DNA of 64,000 nt, taken from assembly GCF_004138335.1 (NCBI RefSeq), contig NZ_RYFW01000008.1:62001-126000 (forward strand), read 5' to 3'. Positions within the stretch are counted from its first letter, which is position 1, and every line of letters begins with the position of its first letter. The stretch comes from Peristeroidobacter agariperforans (GTDB lineage: Bacteria > Pseudomonadota > Gammaproteobacteria > Steroidobacterales > Steroidobacteraceae). A program made the translations under genes and the position numbers. Shown here piece after piece: positions 26,356 through 34,415 of this stretch. The notes below the pieces were generated by a model that saw only the letters and a list, made by a program, of their open reading frames with translations, was not told the origin of the DNA and did not search any database.

Positions 26356-27861
26356 GTGCGCATCCTGACCGCCGCCATTGTCACCGAGACCAACACCTTC
26401 TCGCCGCAGCCCACGGACTGGGAGCAGTTCCAGGCATGCGGGCTGTGCTGGCGAGAAGGCGACTACATCGAAGAGACCGCGTTCACTGCCCCTGTCCTGC
26501 TGATCAAGCGGCTGGGCGAACGTGATGGACACGAGGTGGTGCTCGGACCTTCGGCCTACGCCGATCCGGCCGGGCCGACCCGACGCGGAGTTTATGAAAG
26601 CCTGCGGGAGGAGATTTTGCGACGGATCGAAACCGATGGACCGTTCGATGCCGTTCTGCTCACGTTACACGGCGCCATGGTCGCAGAGGGTTATGAGGAC
26701 TGCGAAGGCGACCTGCTGCACAAGGTACGTGAGCGCGTCGGTGCGACCGCGTTCGTAGGCGCCATGCTCGATCCGCATTGCCATCTGACCGCGGCCATGG
26801 TCAGCGCTGCGGACGCCATCACGATCATGAAGGAATATCCACATACGGACGGCGAACAGCGCTTGCGAGAGTTGTATCGCATTTGCCTGCGCGTGCTGGC
26901 CGGCGAGATCCGGCCCGCCGCCGCACTGATCGATTGCGGGTTGGTGGGAGTGTGGCCAACCTCGCACGAGCCCATTCGATCGCTGGTCGACCGGATCAGT
27001 CTCCGCGAGACGCACGAGCCGATCGTTTCCATCGGCTTCGCCCATGGTTTTCCGTGGGGCGACGTTCCAGAAGCCGGAGCCCGCGTTCTGGTACTCACAA
27101 ACGAAGCGCTCGACGTGGCGGAGTCCACGGCAGTTGCGATCGCCGATGAAATCTGGTCGCTACGCGATTTCGCGCGGATCGAGACGGTCAGCGTCTCTGA
27201 AGCGCTGAGCGAAGTTGCCGTCAGTCGCCAAGGCCCGGTTGTTCTAGCCGACATCGCCGACAATCCGGGCGGCGGCGCGCCGGGCGACTCTACTTTCATC
27301 CTGCGCGAAGCTTTGAACCGCGGGCTGAGAGACATCGCCATCTCACTCGTCCACGATCCACAAAGCGTAGATCAGTGTTTCGACGCTGGGCTCGGTGCTC
27401 CTGCGAATCTGCGGATCGGCGGCAAACACGGCCGCGTCTCTGGTGAACCGCTCGAGGTGCGCGCAACGATTCGCGGGCTGAGCGAACGACATTCTCAGCA
27501 ATCCCCAGCGGAGGGCCCAAGGATTCCGCTGGGCCGCTCTGCATGGGTCGAGATCGATGGCGTGCACGTTATTCTCACGCACTCGCGGTACCAGGCGGTC
27601 AGCCCCGACGTCTTTAGCGGACTCGGACTCGATCCCGCGGCGCTACGTGCTGTGATCGTCAAATCCACAAATCACTTCCGCGCACGATTCTCAGCCATCG
27701 CAGATCGCATCCTGAGTGTGGATACACCGGGCGCGCTGTCGCTCGACTTCGCCAATCTCCCCTACCAGCGTCGAGCGCGGAACGTTTGGCCCCGGTGCGA
27801 CAGCCGGCCCGAGCAGACGGTCGTACTGCGCCAGCTCCAGCCGCGTCGTTTCATCCTGTGA
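26356..27861 (+). CDS. M81-family metallopeptidase (MlrC-type)
   Basis: A 501-residue protein of peptidase family M81, whose founding member MlrC degrades linearised microcystin. The N-terminal signature ILTAAIVTETNTFSP, the segment LLTLHGAMVAEG, the metal-ligand region LDPHCHL and ADNPGGGAPGDST near residue 305 are all present, and the length matches MlrC (about 500). It starts at a GTG 10 bp after the POT gene, with GAGG upstream. It should work in the cytoplasm on imported peptides. M81 proteins are widespread and most have no known substrate, so microcystin itself is not implied. Confidence 0.9.
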   Translation: MRILTAAIVTETNTFSPQPTDWEQFQACGLCWREGDYIEETAFTAPVLLIKRLGERDGHEVVLGPSAYADPAGPTRRGVYESLREEILRRIETDGPFDAVLLTLHGAMVAEGYEDCEGDLLHKVRERVGATAFVGAMLDPHCHLTAAMVSAADAITIMKEYPHTDGEQRLRELYRICLRVLAGEIRPAAALIDCGLVGVWPTSHEPIRSLVDRISLRETHEPIVSIGFAHGFPWGDVPEAGARVLVLTNEALDVAESTAVAIADEIWSLRDFARIETVSVSEALSEVAVSRQGPVVLADIADNPGGGAPGDSTFILREALNRGLRDIAISLVHDPQSVDQCFDAGLGAPANLRIGGKHGRVSGEPLEVRATIRGLSERHSQQSPAEGPRIPLGRSAWVEIDGVHVILTHSRYQAVSPDVFSGLGLDPAALRAVIVKSTNHFRARFSAIADRILSVDTPGALSLDFANLPYQRRARNVWPRCDSRPEQTVVLRQLQPRRFIL

Positions 27862-27875
27862 CATTGGAACATCTC

Positions 27876-28835
27876 ATGCAGTTGCGTGTCATCGACTCGA
27901 TTCTCATTCGCCTGCACCTGGGTTATCCCGCCTGCATAGCACTAGTGCGCGAGGCGATGCAGAGTCTTTCCCGCGGCAAGCCCATCCATGCGCCCAGGCA
28001 GATCCTGCCGTTGCGCACCGGCCAGGCGTTCGGCGTCATGCCCGGAGCGATGGGCCTCGGAGAGGTATTCGGCGCCAAGTTGGTGAGCGTGTTTCCTCCT
28101 GGCGCTGGCGCGCACTCGTCCCATCAAGGCGTAGTTGTGCTGTTCGATCCGGACTCCGGCGCGCCCGTGGCGATCCTGGACGCCGGCGAGATCACTCGAA
28201 TACGGACCGCCGCTGCGAGCGCCGTCGCTACTGCTGCGCTGGCGCGCGCCGAAGCCTCGCAACTCGCAATCCTCGGTTATGGTGAGCAGGCGCGAGCGCA
28301 CATCGCTGCAATCAAAGAAGTGCGCCCGCTTTCGCGCATCCTCGTATGGGGTCGAGATCGCGAACGACGTGAACGCTTCGTCGCCGAGGTCGCCGAGTCG
28401 AGCGGCATCGCGTGCATCGCCGTAGACAGTGCGCAGGCTGCCGCCAGCGAGGCCGACATCATCTGCACGACCACTTCGGCGAGTGAGCCCATTCTCGAGG
28501 GTGCATGGGTACGTCCTGGCACACACGTCAATATCGTTGGTTCCAGTCATGCAGGTCCGGCGGAAATCGATGTGGCTCTGGTGGTCGCGTCGCGCTTCGT
28601 CGCGGATCATCGTGCATCGGTGTTACGACAGGGGGCTGAGTTCCTGCGAGCCAAGGCGGCTGGCCGTGTCGACGACGATCATGTCGTCGCCGAAATCGGC
28701 CAGGTGCTGCTGGATGAGGTGCCGGGTCGCAGTAACGATGAGCAGATCACCGTGTACAAGTCGCTGGGCCACATCGTCCAGGACCTGTGCAGCGCCTGGC
28801 ACGTGTATCAGGCAGTGATGAGGCATGACCGATGA
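27876..28835 (+). CDS. Ornithine cyclodeaminase/mu-crystallin family imine reductase
   Basis: A 319-residue Rossmann protein of the OCD/mu-crystallin family. The conserved REAM helix near residue 23, the NAD(P) motif LGYGEQARAHI near 135 (consensus GxGxQA), and the C-terminal GQVLLDEVPGR and TVYKSLGHIVQDL segments are standard. Family reactions include ornithine cyclodeamination, alanine dehydrogenation and reduction of imines such as iminosuccinate. The start is the ATG at 27876, 14 bp after the M81 gene; its stop overlaps the next gene by four bases. A tightly coupled OCD-family plus threonine-dehydratase-like pair recalls EutC-EutB of hydroxyectoine breakdown and BhcD-BhcB of the beta-hydroxyaspartate cycle. 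Confidence 0.88.
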   Translation: MQLRVIDSILIRLHLGYPACIALVREAMQSLSRGKPIHAPRQILPLRTGQAFGVMPGAMGLGEVFGAKLVSVFPPGAGAHSSHQGVVVLFDPDSGAPVAILDAGEITRIRTAAASAVATAALARAEASQLAILGYGEQARAHIAAIKEVRPLSRILVWGRDRERRERFVAEVAESSGIACIAVDSAQAAASEADIICTTTSASEPILEGAWVRPGTHVNIVGSSHAGPAEIDVALVVASRFVADHRASVLRQGAEFLRAKAAGRVDDDHVVAEIGQVLLDEVPGRSNDEQITVYKSLGHIVQDLCSAWHVYQAVMRHDR

Positions 28836-29803
28836 GCACCACGCAACGACTCCACGAAATCGTCCTGCAAGCGCGGCACGCCGATTTCATCTCCGCATCC
28901 GAGCGCCTGGCGCCGTATGTGATGCCCTCCCCGCTCATAGCGTTCCCTGGCAGACCAGGGCGGACATTACGCTTGAAGGCGGAGAATCTGCAGCCGCTCG
29001 GCTCATTCAAGATCCGTGCGGCGTTCAACGTTCTGCTGCAAGCCGCGAGTCGGCGCAGCCTGTCACGCATTGCAACTGCAAGTGCAGGCAACTTCGCGCA
29101 GGGACTCATGCTCGCCGCACGGCAGCTGGGCGCGCAACTGAGTGTGCACATTCCAGACACGGCCGCCGAAAACAAGCGCGCCGCGCTTCGAAACATGGGC
29201 GCGAATCTGTTTGTTCATTCCTTCACTGACTGGTGGCGGATCCTCATGACACGCGAAACGGGCGCGGCGGAAGAGCTATTCATACATCCGGTATGCGAAC
29301 CCGATGTGATCATCGGCAACGGCTCGATCGGTGTGGAACTGCTCGAGCAATGGCCTGAAGTGGACACCGTCGTCGTCCCCATCGGCGGCGGTGGCCTGGC
29401 CGCGGGAATCGCCCTGGCGCTCCGCTCGGCAGGACGGCGCATTCGCATCGTCGGCTGCGAGATCGAAACGGCCGCACCGCTCAGCGCAGCACGCGCCGCG
29501 GGCCGCCCGGTGCCGGTGAATCGCGCTCCCAGCTTCGTCGACGGTATAGGCTCGAACTGCGTTCTCGATGAAATGTGGCCGCTGTTGCGCGATCTCATCG
29601 ACGATGTCGTTGTCGTGAGCGTGGAACAAGCGCGTGCAGCCGTGCGCACACTGGCACAGACCAATCACCTGGTCGTCGAAGGGGCCGCCGCAGTCGCGTT
29701 CGCAGCTGCCAGCTCGCCCGACTTCGAGGCGCGCAACGTTGCAGCCATTCTTTCCGGCGGCAACATCGATCACCGTGTGCTGTGTGAGATTCTGTCTTCA
29801 TGA
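28832..29803 (+). CDS. Threonine dehydratase-like PLP enzyme
   Basis: A 323-residue fold-type II PLP enzyme. The PLP lysine lies in LGSFKIRAA (about residue 63), followed by the SAGNFAQG asparagine loop and the phosphate-binding glycine loop PIGGGGLAAG. It lacks the C-terminal ACT-like regulatory domain of biosynthetic IlvA, like catabolic dehydratases, beta-hydroxyaspartate dehydratase and EutB. It should eliminate water or ammonia from a beta-hydroxy amino acid to give an enamine/imine, a suitable substrate for the reductase encoded just upstream. It overlaps its neighbours by four bases on both sides. Enzyme family certain, substrate inferred. Confidence 0.88.
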   Translation: MSTTQRLHEIVLQARHADFISASERLAPYVMPSPLIAFPGRPGRTLRLKAENLQPLGSFKIRAAFNVLLQAASRRSLSRIATASAGNFAQGLMLAARQLGAQLSVHIPDTAAENKRAALRNMGANLFVHSFTDWWRILMTRETGAAEELFIHPVCEPDVIIGNGSIGVELLEQWPEVDTVVVPIGGGGLAAGIALALRSAGRRIRIVGCEIETAAPLSAARAAGRPVPVNRAPSFVDGIGSNCVLDEMWPLLRDLIDDVVVVSVEQARAAVRTLAQTNHLVVEGAAAVAFAAASSPDFEARNVAAILSGGNIDHRVLCEILSS

Positions 29804-31026
29804 GTAGCGCCGCCATGCATTGCGCCTCGCCTCCGGATTTCCAGACTCGCTTCCCGCTCGGAGCGAGCATCAGCGTTGCCGAGCTCGAGCGCGATCCCTA
29901 CCCCTTCTTCGCTCGAGTCCGCGAGCGCGAACCGCTGACCTGGGTAGAAGCACTGAAGATGTGGTACGTCACGGGATACGATGACGTCCGACGTGTGCTG
30001 ATGGACGGCGTGAACTTCACGGCGACCGCCGAACGTTCACCTATTCGCGACACCTTTGGCGAACAGATGCTGAGCAGTGAGGGGGAGGCGCACAGGCGAT
30101 ATCGCCGGGTATTCCTGCAGGGATTCAGCGCAGTCAGCGTAACTCGTCTGGAATCTCATATCAGAGCGGCCGCGGCAGGATTGGCCGATGAGTGCAGCGG
30201 CGCGTCTACAATCGAGCTGCGGACGCGTTTCGCGAGCCGCCTGCCGATCCACACCATCCTGTTGGCGTTCGGGATGGAACTGGCGGCCGAGCAGGATCTG
30301 CGCCGCTGGTATGACGACTTCGAACGTGCTCTGGCGAACTTCGAAGGCGATCTGCACACGCGCGAACGCGCTCAAAGTAGCACAAAGCAGTTTCATGAGT
30401 ACCTGCACGCAGGATTACAGGCCGCGCGCCGGAACCCCGACGACTCGCTCCTGTCGAGCCTCGTGCAGGCGCCGGCGGATCGGCGCCTGAGCGACGAGGA
30501 ACTCGTCCGCAACCTCTCCATTGTTTTCTTCGGCGGCATATCCACCGTGGAGGCGCTGATCCTGAACAGTCTATGGGCGCTGTCCGCGCATCCGGAACTG
30601 ATCGAACGCGTGCGCAGTGATGAGGCCCTGCTGGCGAATGCGATCGAGGAAACGATGCGCTGGCTGGGCCCCGTGCAGTCGGCGACTCGATACGTGGTGC
30701 AGGACGTGGAGTTGCGAGGAGTGACGCTGCGCGCAGGCGAAACGGTGAATTGCATGCTCGGCGCGGCCAACCACGATCCTCTCATGTTCCCTCATCCGGA
30801 ACGCTTCGACATCACACGCCCGAACCTGACCGCGCACATGGGCTTCGCGACCGGGCATCACATGTGTCTTGGCTTCCGGCTGGCTAAAGCGCAGGTGAGA
30901 ATTGCGCTGCAAATCCTGCTATCGCGCTTTGCTCCGTTCGAAGTCATCGATCGAGAAGCGAATCCGCCCACCGGCTACGAGTTCAGGCAACCCCGCGCCA
31001 TGTGGATTCGGGGAGCTGTGCGATGA
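29800..31026 (+). CDS. Cytochrome P450
   Basis: A 408-residue soluble bacterial P450. The haem loop FATGHHMCLGFRLA (FxxGxHxCxG) supplies the Cys ligand near residue 349, and EETMRW is the ExxR motif of helix K. The I-helix reads FFGGISTVEAL where most P450s have AG-x-[DE]-TT: the acidic residue is Ile here and the threonine is kept, so proton delivery may differ. It depends on ferredoxin and reductase partners not encoded nearby. It overlaps the genes on both sides by four bases, so it is an integral step of the pathway, probably an oxidation of a side chain or N-alkyl/acyl group. Confidence 0.93.
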   Translation: MSSAAMHCASPPDFQTRFPLGASISVAELERDPYPFFARVREREPLTWVEALKMWYVTGYDDVRRVLMDGVNFTATAERSPIRDTFGEQMLSSEGEAHRRYRRVFLQGFSAVSVTRLESHIRAAAAGLADECSGASTIELRTRFASRLPIHTILLAFGMELAAEQDLRRWYDDFERALANFEGDLHTRERAQSSTKQFHEYLHAGLQAARRNPDDSLLSSLVQAPADRRLSDEELVRNLSIVFFGGISTVEALILNSLWALSAHPELIERVRSDEALLANAIEETMRWLGPVQSATRYVVQDVELRGVTLRAGETVNCMLGAANHDPLMFPHPERFDITRPNLTAHMGFATGHHMCLGFRLAKAQVRIALQILLSRFAPFEVIDREANPPTGYEFRQPRAMWIRGAVR

Positions 31027-31577
31027 GCGCTCGCGACAATGGCATGTCCTCGCGCGCATCCACACTAGCGGGCTATGCCGTTGCATTCTGGTCGCTGCTT
31101 TATCTCTTGCCTCATCTGGTGTGGGCGCTCGGCGTGAGGGCGGGATTCGTAGCTCTGCATCCATCTATCGCGACGCTTCCACAATGGCGGACCATCAATT
31201 GGATTGCGTCCGCTATCCTTGGGATCGCCGCCCTGCTCGGCCTCGCATTACGACGGCGCTCTCCCAACGCAGCGGTACATCGCGCGAAGCTCACCGTCGC
31301 ATGGTTTGGCTCGTGCATAGCGACGGCGCACGGCCTGGTGGGCATCGGCATGCGAATCGCAACGATCTCCGGCTGGCCGCAGCCTGCTGTGCCCGCCTGG
31401 CTCTACTGGGATCTGCTGGTTTTCGAGCCCTGGTTCCTGATCGAAGGCGTGTTGCTCGCACTCGCCGGCGGCTTGTTGCTGCCGGACAGATCACAACGTA
31501 GACGATGGGCCTTGCTGTGCGTGGCGGGCACAGCTATCGCAATCATCTTTGCGCTGATGCGAGTGAAGATCTGGTGA
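31023..31577 (+). CDS. Small integral membrane protein (DUF3995-like)
   Basis: A 184-residue protein with four clear hydrophobic helices (about residues 16-38, 60-80, 93-115 and 128-150) and a possible fifth at the C-terminus. The first helix YAVAFWSLLYLLPHLVWALG resembles DUF3995 proteins, a family of unknown function. It starts at an ATGA overlap with the P450 stop and closes the seven-gene rightward operon. Its last 35 bp overlap the convergent FAD oxidase gene. Function unknown; a membrane accessory or exporter is possible. Confidence 0.75.
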   Translation: MSARDNGMSSRASTLAGYAVAFWSLLYLLPHLVWALGVRAGFVALHPSIATLPQWRTINWIASAILGIAALLGLALRRRSPNAAVHRAKLTVAWFGSCIATAHGLVGIGMRIATISGWPQPAVPAWLYWDLLVFEPWFLIEGVLLALAGGLLLPDRSQRRRWALLCVAGTAIAIIFALMRVKIW

Positions 31578-32709
31578 GAGGCGCTGGGCGCCGAAGGCGG
31601 TCCGGACTGAGCGCTTCGAGAGTGACACCGCATGTCGCCAGATCCTCCGGCAATCCTTGGCCGCGTACCAGCGATGCGGCGAGACGCGCCATCGCCGGCG
31701 CCGTCTGCACACCGTAGCCGCCCTGCGCGGCCAGCCAGAAAAAGCCCGGGACATTCGCATCGAAGCCGACCACCGGCGTACGGTCCGCCACGAAATTGCG
31801 CAAGCCTGCCCACTTGTGCTTGACATGCCTGACATCCAAAGTCGTCGCCGAGCACACGCGATCGATGGCGACTGCGATGTCCCACTCCTCCGGCTGCACA
31901 TCGCTTGGCTCCACTGGAGTCTCATCAGCGGGAGACAACAGCAACAGCCCCGCATCCGGTTTGAAATAGAACTGCTCCTCGATATCCAGCACCAGTGGCC
32001 ACGAGCCGATCTCCACGCCAGCGGGCGCGGCCACCAGCAAAGCAGTACGACGGCACGGCTGCAGTTCGATGCCTGCCACTCCTGCGAGACTCGCGATCTC
32101 ATCCGCCCACGCGCCTGCGGCGTTGATGACCACTGGAGCGAAGTAGCGGGCATCATCGGTGATCGCAGTCCACTCGCGCGCCGCGTACTCCAGACGCGTC
32201 ACACGCGACGACATGACGGTAACGCCGCCGCGAGCACGCAGCATGCGCAGATAGGCCTGATGGAGCCCATGCACATCGATATCGCAAGCGCCCGTCTCGT
32301 ACAGTGCCCCGGCAACGCACTCAGGGCGAAGGATCGGACAGATCTGCAGCGCTTGCTCGCGCTCGATTCGCTTGACACGCGCACCAACGTGATCCGCCGA
32401 TTCGAACTCGCGTAGCGACTGCATTTGCTGCTCGGACGCGATGTACATCACGCCACGAGGCCCAACCAGAGGCGCGGCGGCGAACTGCGCAGGAGGATTG
32501 AAGAACAGAGGGCGACTGGCCTGCGACAAGCTGCGCACGACCGGGGCGCCGTAGGTCTCCGAGAACAGCGCGGCGGACCGTCCCGTCGAGTGATATCCGG
32601 GCTGCCGCTCAGCCTCGAGCAGCAGCACTTTGTGAGACGCTGCCAGTTCGGCGGCCGCCGAAGCGCCCGCCAGTCCGCCGCCGATCACGATGATGTCGAA
32701 CCTATCCAT
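31543..32709 (-). CDS. FAD-dependent amino acid oxidase/dehydrogenase (DAO/DadA-like)
   Basis: A 388-residue DAO-superfamily flavoprotein. The N-terminal dinucleotide motif VIGGGLAGASAAAEL begins near residue 8 and is followed by the ERQPGYHSTGRSAA segment that precedes substrate binding in glycine/sarcosine/D-amino-acid oxidases. VINAAGAWADEIA near 200 and a C-terminal GGYGVQTAPAMARLAA loop complete the fold. It probably deaminates a D-amino acid or N-alkyl amino acid to the 2-oxo acid. The start at 32709 has GAGGG upstream; a longer frame exists. It is divergent from a D-aminoacylase gene at 32826, which suits a role in D-amino acid use. Its 3' end overlaps the convergent gene at 31023. Confidence 0.88.
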   Translation of the reverse strand: MDRFDIIVIGGGLAGASAAAELAASHKVLLLEAERQPGYHSTGRSAALFSETYGAPVVRSLSQASRPLFFNPPAQFAAAPLVGPRGVMYIASEQQMQSLREFESADHVGARVKRIEREQALQICPILRPECVAGALYETGACDIDVHGLHQAYLRMLRARGGVTVMSSRVTRLEYAAREWTAITDDARYFAPVVINAAGAWADEIASLAGVAGIELQPCRRTALLVAAPAGVEIGSWPLVLDIEEQFYFKPDAGLLLLSPADETPVEPSDVQPEEWDIAVAIDRVCSATTLDVRHVKHKWAGLRNFVADRTPVVGFDANVPGFFWLAAQGGYGVQTAPAMARLAASLVRGQGLPEDLATCGVTLEALSPDRLRRPAPLTRSSLASAQR

Positions 32710-32794
32710 CCGGCCCTCGCCTGCCCAAACGCACTCACCGCTCCGTCCCGGAGCACTCTTTAGAAGTCGCATTGAATCATGAAGTTTGCTAAAT

Positions 32795-32812
32795 TGGAAA
32801 TTCAATTTTCCA
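32795..32812. promoter_or_regulatory. Candidate operator TGGAAA-N6-TTTCCA
   Basis: A perfect inverted repeat with six-base arms and a six-base spacer (TTCAAT) lies 14 bp before the D-aminoacylase ATG at 32826, in the 116-bp gap between it and the divergent FAD oxidase. Similar AT-rich dyads occur at 35227-35243 and 39836-39852, each beside an XRE-cupin regulator or D-amino-acid gene. It overlaps the likely ribosome-binding region, so bound protein would block expression. Binding partner inferred. Confidence 0.4.
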
Positions 32813-32825
32813 TTGTGGAAATGAC

Positions 32826-34415
32826 ATGCATCCAGCAATGCTCATCGCGATGGCTGCCGGCATATCCATCGCCGCGTCGGCCCTTGCCACGCCCAGCGCG
32901 GACGAACCCTGCTACGACCTGGTCATCCGTGGCGGACTCGTCCTCGACGGCTCCGGCGCCCCGGGCGAGCGCATGGACATCGCGGTCCGCGGCGATCGCA
33001 TCGTCCACATGGCCAATCCCCTCGATCTCTGCGCCGTGCACGAAGTGGATGCGCGAGGACTTTATGTGTCCCCTGGATTCATCAGCCTTCACGACCACTC
33101 TGTGCCGGAGGCTTGGACCACGGCGGAAAACCTGCTGACACAAGGAATCACGTCCGCAATCACCAACGCGGACGGACGCGGCGAGCCCAACCTCGATGAT
33201 CAATTCCAGTCCAGCGAGGGATTCGGCGTAAACATCGGGCCGTATGTCGGCTTCAACGCGATATGGCAGTCCGTGATGGGCTTGAACGACCGCCGGCCGA
33301 CGCCGGCGCAGTTGCAGCGCATGCGCGATATGGTTGCTGCCGGCATCCAGGCCGGCGCCTGGGGCGTGTCGGCGGGGCTCGACTACAAGCCCGCTTATTG
33401 GGCGCGAACCGATGAGGTGATCGAGGTCGTTCGGGCAGCGGCTGGCAGTCACACCAATTTTCCGAATCACGAACGCCTCAGTGAGGCGAACGGCACAAGC
33501 TCGCTGGCAGGCATTGCGGAGACGATCACAATCGCAGAGCGGGCGCAGCTCATGCCTGTGATCACACACATGAAGCTGCAGGCCGGCGACCGAGGCAAGG
33601 TGGCAGAACTGTTCGCGCTCCTCGATCAGGCGGAGCGCCGCGGTGTGCACGTCGGAGCCGACGCTTACCCCTACACGTATGGGTACACCGGCAGCGTCGC
33701 CCAGCTCCTGTTTCCCGCTTGGGCACAGGAAGGTGGACGCGACGCGACGCTGGCGCGACTTGCTCGTCGGGAGTTGCGGCAGCAGACGACGGAATACATC
33801 GGGCGACAGATCGAGACCCGCTGGACAGGCATCGACGGAGTCTTCTTTCCCAAGTCCGGTCGCAGTCTGCAGGAAGTCATGCACGAGCTCGACCTCGACG
33901 ATCCCGGCGAGGCCGTCATCCGCCTCTATGAGCAAGGCGATCAGCCCATCATCCTGCACTTCGGCCAGGAGCAGGACGTGAAGGCGATCCTATTGGATCC
34001 TCGAGTTGCCATCTCATGCGACTGCGGCGCCACCTCGGCGAAGTACGGACATCCGAGGTATTGGGGCGCCTATCCCCGTTTTCTTGGTCGCTATGTGCGC
34101 GAGCAGCGCCTCATGAGTTGGCAAGAAGCGGTGCGCCGAATGACGGCGCTGCCCGCTGCGATGATAGGAATGACCGAGCGAGGGCTGTTACGGCCCGGCA
34201 TGGTCGCGGATATCACGATCTTCGATTCGCGGACCATCATGGACCATGCGACTATTCAAGAACCCACGCAGCGCTCGGAAGGCATACGCCACGTGATCAT
34301 CAACGGCACTATTGCGCTAAAGGATGGCATACCGGCCAGCGCACGCGCCGGCAAACTCTTGCGGCGGTCGCCGAACATGCCGTCCGAGAGCGTCAGCGGC
34401 GCTTCGCGCCCTTGA
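32826..34415 (+). CDS. Exported N-acyl-D-amino acid deacylase-family amidohydrolase
   Basis: A 529-residue amidohydrolase with a signal peptide (residues 1-22). YDLVIRGGLVLDGSG begins the composite beta sandwich, PGFISLHDHS supplies the HxH metal pair (near residues 85-87), and later motifs include ITHMK and the C-terminal HPRYWGAYPRFLGRYVRE and LLRPGMVADITIFD segments typical of D-aminoacylases. It hydrolyses N-acyl-D-amino acids or related amides, here in the periplasm. It is divergent from the FAD oxidase, so free D-amino acids could pass to that enzyme. The last 23 bp overlap the convergent XRE-cupin gene. Confidence 0.88.
   Translation: MHPAMLIAMAAGISIAASALATPSADEPCYDLVIRGGLVLDGSGAPGERMDIAVRGDRIVHMANPLDLCAVHEVDARGLYVSPGFISLHDHSVPEAWTTAENLLTQGITSAITNADGRGEPNLDDQFQSSEGFGVNIGPYVGFNAIWQSVMGLNDRRPTPAQLQRMRDMVAAGIQAGAWGVSAGLDYKPAYWARTDEVIEVVRAAAGSHTNFPNHERLSEANGTSSLAGIAETITIAERAQLMPVITHMKLQAGDRGKVAELFALLDQAERRGVHVGADAYPYTYGYTGSVAQLLFPAWAQEGGRDATLARLARRELRQQTTEYIGRQIETRWTGIDGVFFPKSGRSLQEVMHELDLDDPGEAVIRLYEQGDQPIILHFGQEQDVKAILLDPRVAISCDCGATSAKYGHPRYWGAYPRFLGRYVREQRLMSWQEAVRRMTALPAAMIGMTERGLLRPGMVADITIFDSRTIMDHATIQEPTQRSEGIRHVIINGTIALKDGIPASARAGKLLRRSPNMPSESVSGASRP

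Noticed and set aside
25098-26525. 475-codon plus-strand frame overlapping the transporter
   Set aside because: It is a frame-shifted shadow of the POT transporter, very Arg-rich and without any family motif.
27876-29803. A complete ectoine utilisation locus
   Set aside because: Only EutB/EutC-like families occur; the EutD and EutE hydrolases, the transporter and the EnuR regulator are missing.
32826-34415. Dihydroorotase or urease-type function for the amidohydrolase
   Set aside because: The HPR-x-GAYPR-x-LGRYVRE and RPGM-x-ADI segments belong to the D-aminoacylase branch and no carboxylated-lysine pattern is seen.
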